From Maritimibacter dapengensis (GTDB taxonomy: Bacteria > Pseudomonadota > Alphaproteobacteria > Rhodobacterales > Rhodobacteraceae): a stretch of 64,000 nucleotides of DNA. The stretch covers positions 124,001-188,000 of the forward strand of contig NZ_JAHUZE010000002.1 in the NCBI RefSeq assembly GCF_019218265.1, given 5' to 3'. Below, in pieces: positions 61,523 to 64,000 of the stretch. The position numbers and the translations under genes were made by a program. How positions within the stretch are numbered: the stretch's first letter is position 1; each line of letters starts with the position of its first letter. The notes below the pieces were generated by a model. The model searched no databases, was not told the origin of the DNA, and worked only from the letters and a program-made list of their open reading frames with translations.

Positions 61523-62227
61523 ATGAAGAAAGTGTACGACACGGCCGATGAGGCCCTGGACGGCCTCCTGCATGACGGGATGCTGATCGCCGCAGGGGGG
61601 TTCGGCCTATGTGGCATCCCCGAACTTCTGATTGATGCGCTTGTGAAAAGCGGCGTCAAGGATCTGACCGTGGCATCCAACAATGCGGGGGTTGATGGAT
61701 TCGGGCTCGGCAAGTTGCTCGAGACCAAGCAGATCAAGAAGATGATGTCGTCCTACGTCGGTGAAAACGCGGAATTCATGCGTCAGTATCTGTCGGGCGA
61801 ACTCGAGCTCGAGTTCAACCCGCAGGGCACGCTTGCCGAACGGATGCGCGCAGGCGGCGCCGGTATTCCAGGTTTCTACACCAAGACCGGCTACGGCACG
61901 CAGATCGGTGAAGGCAAGGAAGTGAAAGTCTTCCGCGGAGAGCACTACATCCTCGAAGAAGGCATCTTCGCGGACCTGTCCATCGTCAAGGCGTGGAAGG
62001 CCGACGACACCGGCAACCTCGTCTTCCGCAAGACTGCGCGCAACTTCAACCCGCCAGCGGCGATGTGCGGCAAGGTCTGCGTCGTCGAAGTCGAGGAAAT
62101 CGTGCCGCGCGGGTCGCTCGACCCCGACACCATCCACCTGCCGGGTATCTACGTGCACCGGATCATCCAGGGTGAGCACGAAAAACGGATCGAACAGCGC
62201 ACGGTGCGCAAGCGGGAGGAAGCGTAA
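61523..62227 (+). CDS. scoA: 3-oxoacid CoA-transferase, subunit A
   Basis: A 234-residue alpha subunit of succinyl-CoA:3-ketoacid CoA-transferase, which activates acetoacetate by CoA transfer. It starts [20 protein letters not shown], followed by [20 protein letters not shown] and [20 protein letters not shown] typical of the family. The alternative is another acyl CoA-transferase of family I. It forms a pair with the beta subunit gene, separated by 61 bases containing a short interspersed repeat. Confidence 0.94.
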   Translation: MKKVYDTADEALDGLLHDGMLIAAGGFGLCGIPELLIDALVKSGVKDLTVASNNAGVDGFGLGKLLETKQIKKMMSSYVGENAEFMRQYLSGELELEFNPQGTLAERMRAGGAGIPGFYTKTGYGTQIGEGKEVKVFRGEHYILEEGIFADLSIVKAWKADDTGNLVFRKTARNFNPPAAMCGKVCVVEVEEIVPRGSLDPDTIHLPGIYVHRIIQGEHEKRIEQRTVRKREEA

Positions 62228-62250
62228 TGAAAAGTGGAAACCGGTTTTCA
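62228..62250 (+). repeat. Short interspersed repeat between scoA and scoB
   Basis: TGAAAAGTGGAAACC (62228-62242) and on to GGTTTTCA (62243-62250) form a hairpin whose TGAAAA end pairs with TTTTCA. It differs by two bases over 21 from the copy near rpsD. Its place inside an operon makes a role in RNA processing or stability possible. Confidence 0.55.
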
Positions 62251-62288
62251 TGGCCACGCGCCGACCAGCAAAGAAGTGAGGAAGCCTG

Positions 62289-62912
62289 ATGCCCTGGGAT
62301 CGTAATCAGATGGCGGCACGCGCCGCAGAGGAACTCGAAGACGGCATGTACGTGAACCTCGGGATCGGCATCCCGACGCTGGTCGCCAACTACGTGGGCG
62401 ACAAAGATATCACGCTCCAGTCGGAAAACGGCATGCTCGGCATGGGACCGTTCCCCTATGAGGGCGAAGAAGACCCGGACCTGATCAACGCGGGCAAGCA
62501 GACGATTACGGAACTCAACCGCACCGCCTATTTCGACAGCGCCATGTCCTTCGGCATGATCCGGGGCGGCAAAATCGCCGCCGCGATCCTCGGCGCGATG
62601 GAAGTGGCCGAAAACGGCGACCTCGCGAACTGGATGATCCCGGGAAAGCTCGTGAAAGGCATGGGCGGCGCGATGGACCTCGTCGCGGGCGTGGAAAAGG
62701 TCGTCGTCGTGATGGATCACACCAACAAGGCGGGCGAGACGAAGCTGCTCAAAGCCTGCACCCTGCCGCTCACCGGCACGGGGGTCGTGGACCGCATCAT
62801 CACCGATCTGGGCGTGTTCGACGTGGTCGAAGGCGGGCTGAAGATCGTCGAGACGGCACCCGACGTCACCGAAGACGAAATCCGCTCTAAGACCGAGGCG
62901 ACCATCGTCTGA
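62289..62912 (+). CDS. scoB: 3-oxoacid CoA-transferase, subunit B
   Basis: A 207-residue beta subunit carrying the catalytic glutamate, found in LQSENGMLGMGPFPYEGEED (about residues 46-65). Also present are GMYVNLGIGIPTLVANYVGD at the start and VMDHTNKAGETKLLKACTLP near the middle. With scoA it converts acetoacetate and succinyl-CoA to acetoacetyl-CoA and succinate. GAGGAAGCC precedes the ATG at 62289. A strong terminator follows the stop. Confidence 0.95.
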   Translation: MPWDRNQMAARAAEELEDGMYVNLGIGIPTLVANYVGDKDITLQSENGMLGMGPFPYEGEEDPDLINAGKQTITELNRTAYFDSAMSFGMIRGGKIAAAILGAMEVAENGDLANWMIPGKLVKGMGGAMDLVAGVEKVVVVMDHTNKAGETKLLKACTLPLTGTGVVDRIITDLGVFDVVEGGLKIVETAPDVTEDEIRSKTEATIV

Positions 62913-62932
62913 ACGTCTTGACGGACTGATAG

Positions 62933-62963
62933 AGGGGGCTGCGTCCGGCGTGGCCCCCTTTTT
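62933..62963 (+). terminator. Terminator of the scoAB operon
   Basis: AGGGGGC (62933-62939) pairs with GCCCCCT (62953-62959), followed by TTTTTC. It is 20 bases after scoB, and it also faces the end of ribF from the other strand. Confidence 0.85.
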
Positions 62964-62975
62964 CGTGGGCTGGCC

Positions 62976-63914
62976 CTAGAGCGTGTCGAGGATCGCCCGA
63001 GCCTCGGCGCAATCCGCATCCATTTGCGTGATGAGCGCGTCGAGACTGTCGAACCTCTCCTCAGGTCGCAGATAATCCACCAGCGCCACAGACAGATGCG
63101 CGCCGTAAAGGTCGCCCTGAAAATCGAAAAGGTAGGTTTCGATGTTGGGGATGTTCTCGCCGAAGGTCGGGCGTACGCCGACGCTGGCAGCGCCTTTATA
63201 CGCGCCTTTGTGCGGCCCTGACAGCACGTCGACCTTGACCGCATAGACCCCGAACCTGGGTTGATGCAGCCCGGTCAGCGCCATGTTCACGGTGGGATAG
63301 CCGAGGTCGCGCCCGCGCTGGTCGCCCCGGATGACGATGCCGTCGATCCGATGCCAGTGCCCCAGCATTGTCGCCGCGTCGCGCACCCGGCCTTCGCTCA
63401 GAGCCTCGCGGATCGCAGTGGAGGAAATCTCGAGCCCATCCACCTCCATAAGCGGCGCAACGGTTACGCCGAACCCCAACGCGAGACCGAGCTCTTTCAA
63501 CGTTTCGGTATCACCGGCGCGTTTCGCGCCGAAATGAAAATCCCGCCCGACAACGACGTGTGACAGGCCGAGACCATCGACAATCACCCGCTGCGCGAAG
63601 TCTTCGGGCGCAAGCGCGGACAACGTGTCGTTGAAGGTCAGCTCATAGAGCTTGTCGACCCCCAACCATTTGAGCCTGTTCGCCCGTGCCTCGGCATTCA
63701 TAAGCCGGAAATCGGGCGCGTCCGGCGCGAAATATTCACGCGGATGCGGCTCGAAGGTCATGACCCCAAGCGGCGCGCCCCGCTTCTCCGCCTCGGCCAG
63801 CGCAATGTCGATGACGTATTGGTGGCCACGATGCACACCGTCGAAATTCCCGATCGCGGCGGACGCACCCCGGTCGGATTGATCGACGAATTGGAAATCC
63901 CGAATGATCTTCAT
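62976..63914 (-). CDS. ribF: Bifunctional riboflavin kinase / FMN adenylyltransferase
   Basis: A 312-residue enzyme that makes FMN and then FAD from riboflavin. The N-terminal adenylyltransferase has GNFDGVHRGHQYVI (about residues 22-35) and the VGRDFHFGAKRAGD segment, and the C-terminal kinase has GRDLGYPTVNMALTGL with the PTxN motif and GVRPTFGENIPNIETYLFDF. ATG at 63914 is chosen; a GTG two codons upstream is an alternative. It is convergent with scoB. The final 80 bases before the window edge hold only a hairpin. Confidence 0.96.
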   Translation of the reverse strand: MKIIRDFQFVDQSDRGASAAIGNFDGVHRGHQYVIDIALAEAEKRGAPLGVMTFEPHPREYFAPDAPDFRLMNAEARANRLKWLGVDKLYELTFNDTLSALAPEDFAQRVIVDGLGLSHVVVGRDFHFGAKRAGDTETLKELGLALGFGVTVAPLMEVDGLEISSTAIREALSEGRVRDAATMLGHWHRIDGIVIRGDQRGRDLGYPTVNMALTGLHQPRFGVYAVKVDVLSGPHKGAYKGAASVGVRPTFGENIPNIETYLFDFQGDLYGAHLSVALVDYLRPEERFDSLDALITQMDADCAEARAILDTL

Positions 63915-63953
63915 GGCCACGGGTTATCCCGCTGCGCGCGCCTTGCCAAGCGA

Positions 63954-63983
63954 AAGACCCTGCAACCGGGGCTACAGGGTCTT
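63954..63983. terminator. Hairpin upstream of ribF, probable terminator of a neighbouring gene
   Basis: AAGACCCTG (63954-63962) and CAGGGTCTT (63975-63983) pair over nine bases with a 12-base loop. It probably ends a gene lying to the right of the window on the minus strand; the flanks on both sides have short T runs. Confidence 0.6.
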
Positions 63984-64000
63984 CGGCTTTCACCGTGCAC

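Noticed and set aside
1-64000. CRISPR arrays, insertion sequences, prophage, toxin clusters
   Set aside because: No regularly spaced repeats, transposase motifs, terminal inverted repeats around a gene, or phage structural genes were seen on either strand.

Overview
The window looks like chromosomal DNA of a marine Rhodobacteraceae (Roseobacter-group) alphaproteobacterium. The basis is its high GC content, an NAD-linked Mo formate dehydrogenase of fdsGBACD type, a betICBA choline/choline-sulfate cluster, the gene order AI-2E permease / hdaA / ppk / ppx, a DUF1127 protein, a Hint-domain protein and a homospermidine synthase. This placement comes from recognising gene families, not from a search. 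I see no prophage, transposase, CRISPR array or conjugation gene. Most of the window is ordinary core genome; the interesting signals are small genes, operators, leaders and neighbourhoods.

Layout. 1-5 kb: end of a TerB-like gene, rpmG, a GNAT enzyme, a 39-residue membrane protein, a Bax-inhibitor-1 protein, DUF1127 divergent from a LysR regulator, and a quinone oxidoreductase. 5-10.6 kb: an AT-rich stretch with a possible 70-codon gene, an XRE regulator, hisN overlapping an 8-oxoguanine deaminase and a glyoxalase-like gene, then a TerB-DnaJ protein and a nuclease-fold enzyme. 10.6-16.2 kb, minus strand: AI-2E permease, hdaA, ppk and ppx, linking polyphosphate metabolism to control of DnaA. 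16.3-19.1 kb: fasciclin protein, methyltransferase/Rrf2 pair, esterase. 19.1-26.2 kb, minus strand: formate dehydrogenase operon fdsG-fdsB-DUF4287-fdsA-fdhD-fdsD behind its LysR regulator. 26.4-32.4 kb: Hint protein, rsgA, rpsD with a long leader, RidA, and a PACE transporter followed by homospermidine synthase.

32.4-39.3 kb: betI-betC-betB-betA, which turn choline-O-sulfate into glycine betaine, divergent from a lone Tat-exported peptide-type binding protein across a BetI-like operator. 39.4-43.7 kb: hisC, a prephenate/arogenate dehydrogenase, an extensin-like protein and a class V aminotransferase. 43.5-49.7 kb: a small membrane protein, a UbiH-type monooxygenase, a HAD nucleotidase, a GntR regulator, a glycosyltransferase with an apparent c-di-GMP-sensing N-terminus, and carA. 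49.8-58.9 kb: YqeY protein, DHA2 drug transporter, five tandem stem-loops, two membrane proteins, ctaD with an upstream FNR-type site, a class I cytochrome c, a membrane nitroreductase, lipB, a membrane LytTR regulator and DUF2306. 58.9-64 kb: tRNA-Leu(GAG), a lower-GC methyltransferase, rpiB, DUF2218, scoAB with an untranslated leader, and ribF.

Best candidates for something undescribed: (1) a repeated sequence element in front of both fdsG and fdsR; (2) a PACE transporter beside homospermidine synthase; (3) a glycosyltransferase with tandem MshEN-like motifs; (4) DUF4287 inside the fds operon; (5) five adjacent perfect stem-loops between convergent genes. All functional statements are inferred from sequence reading.
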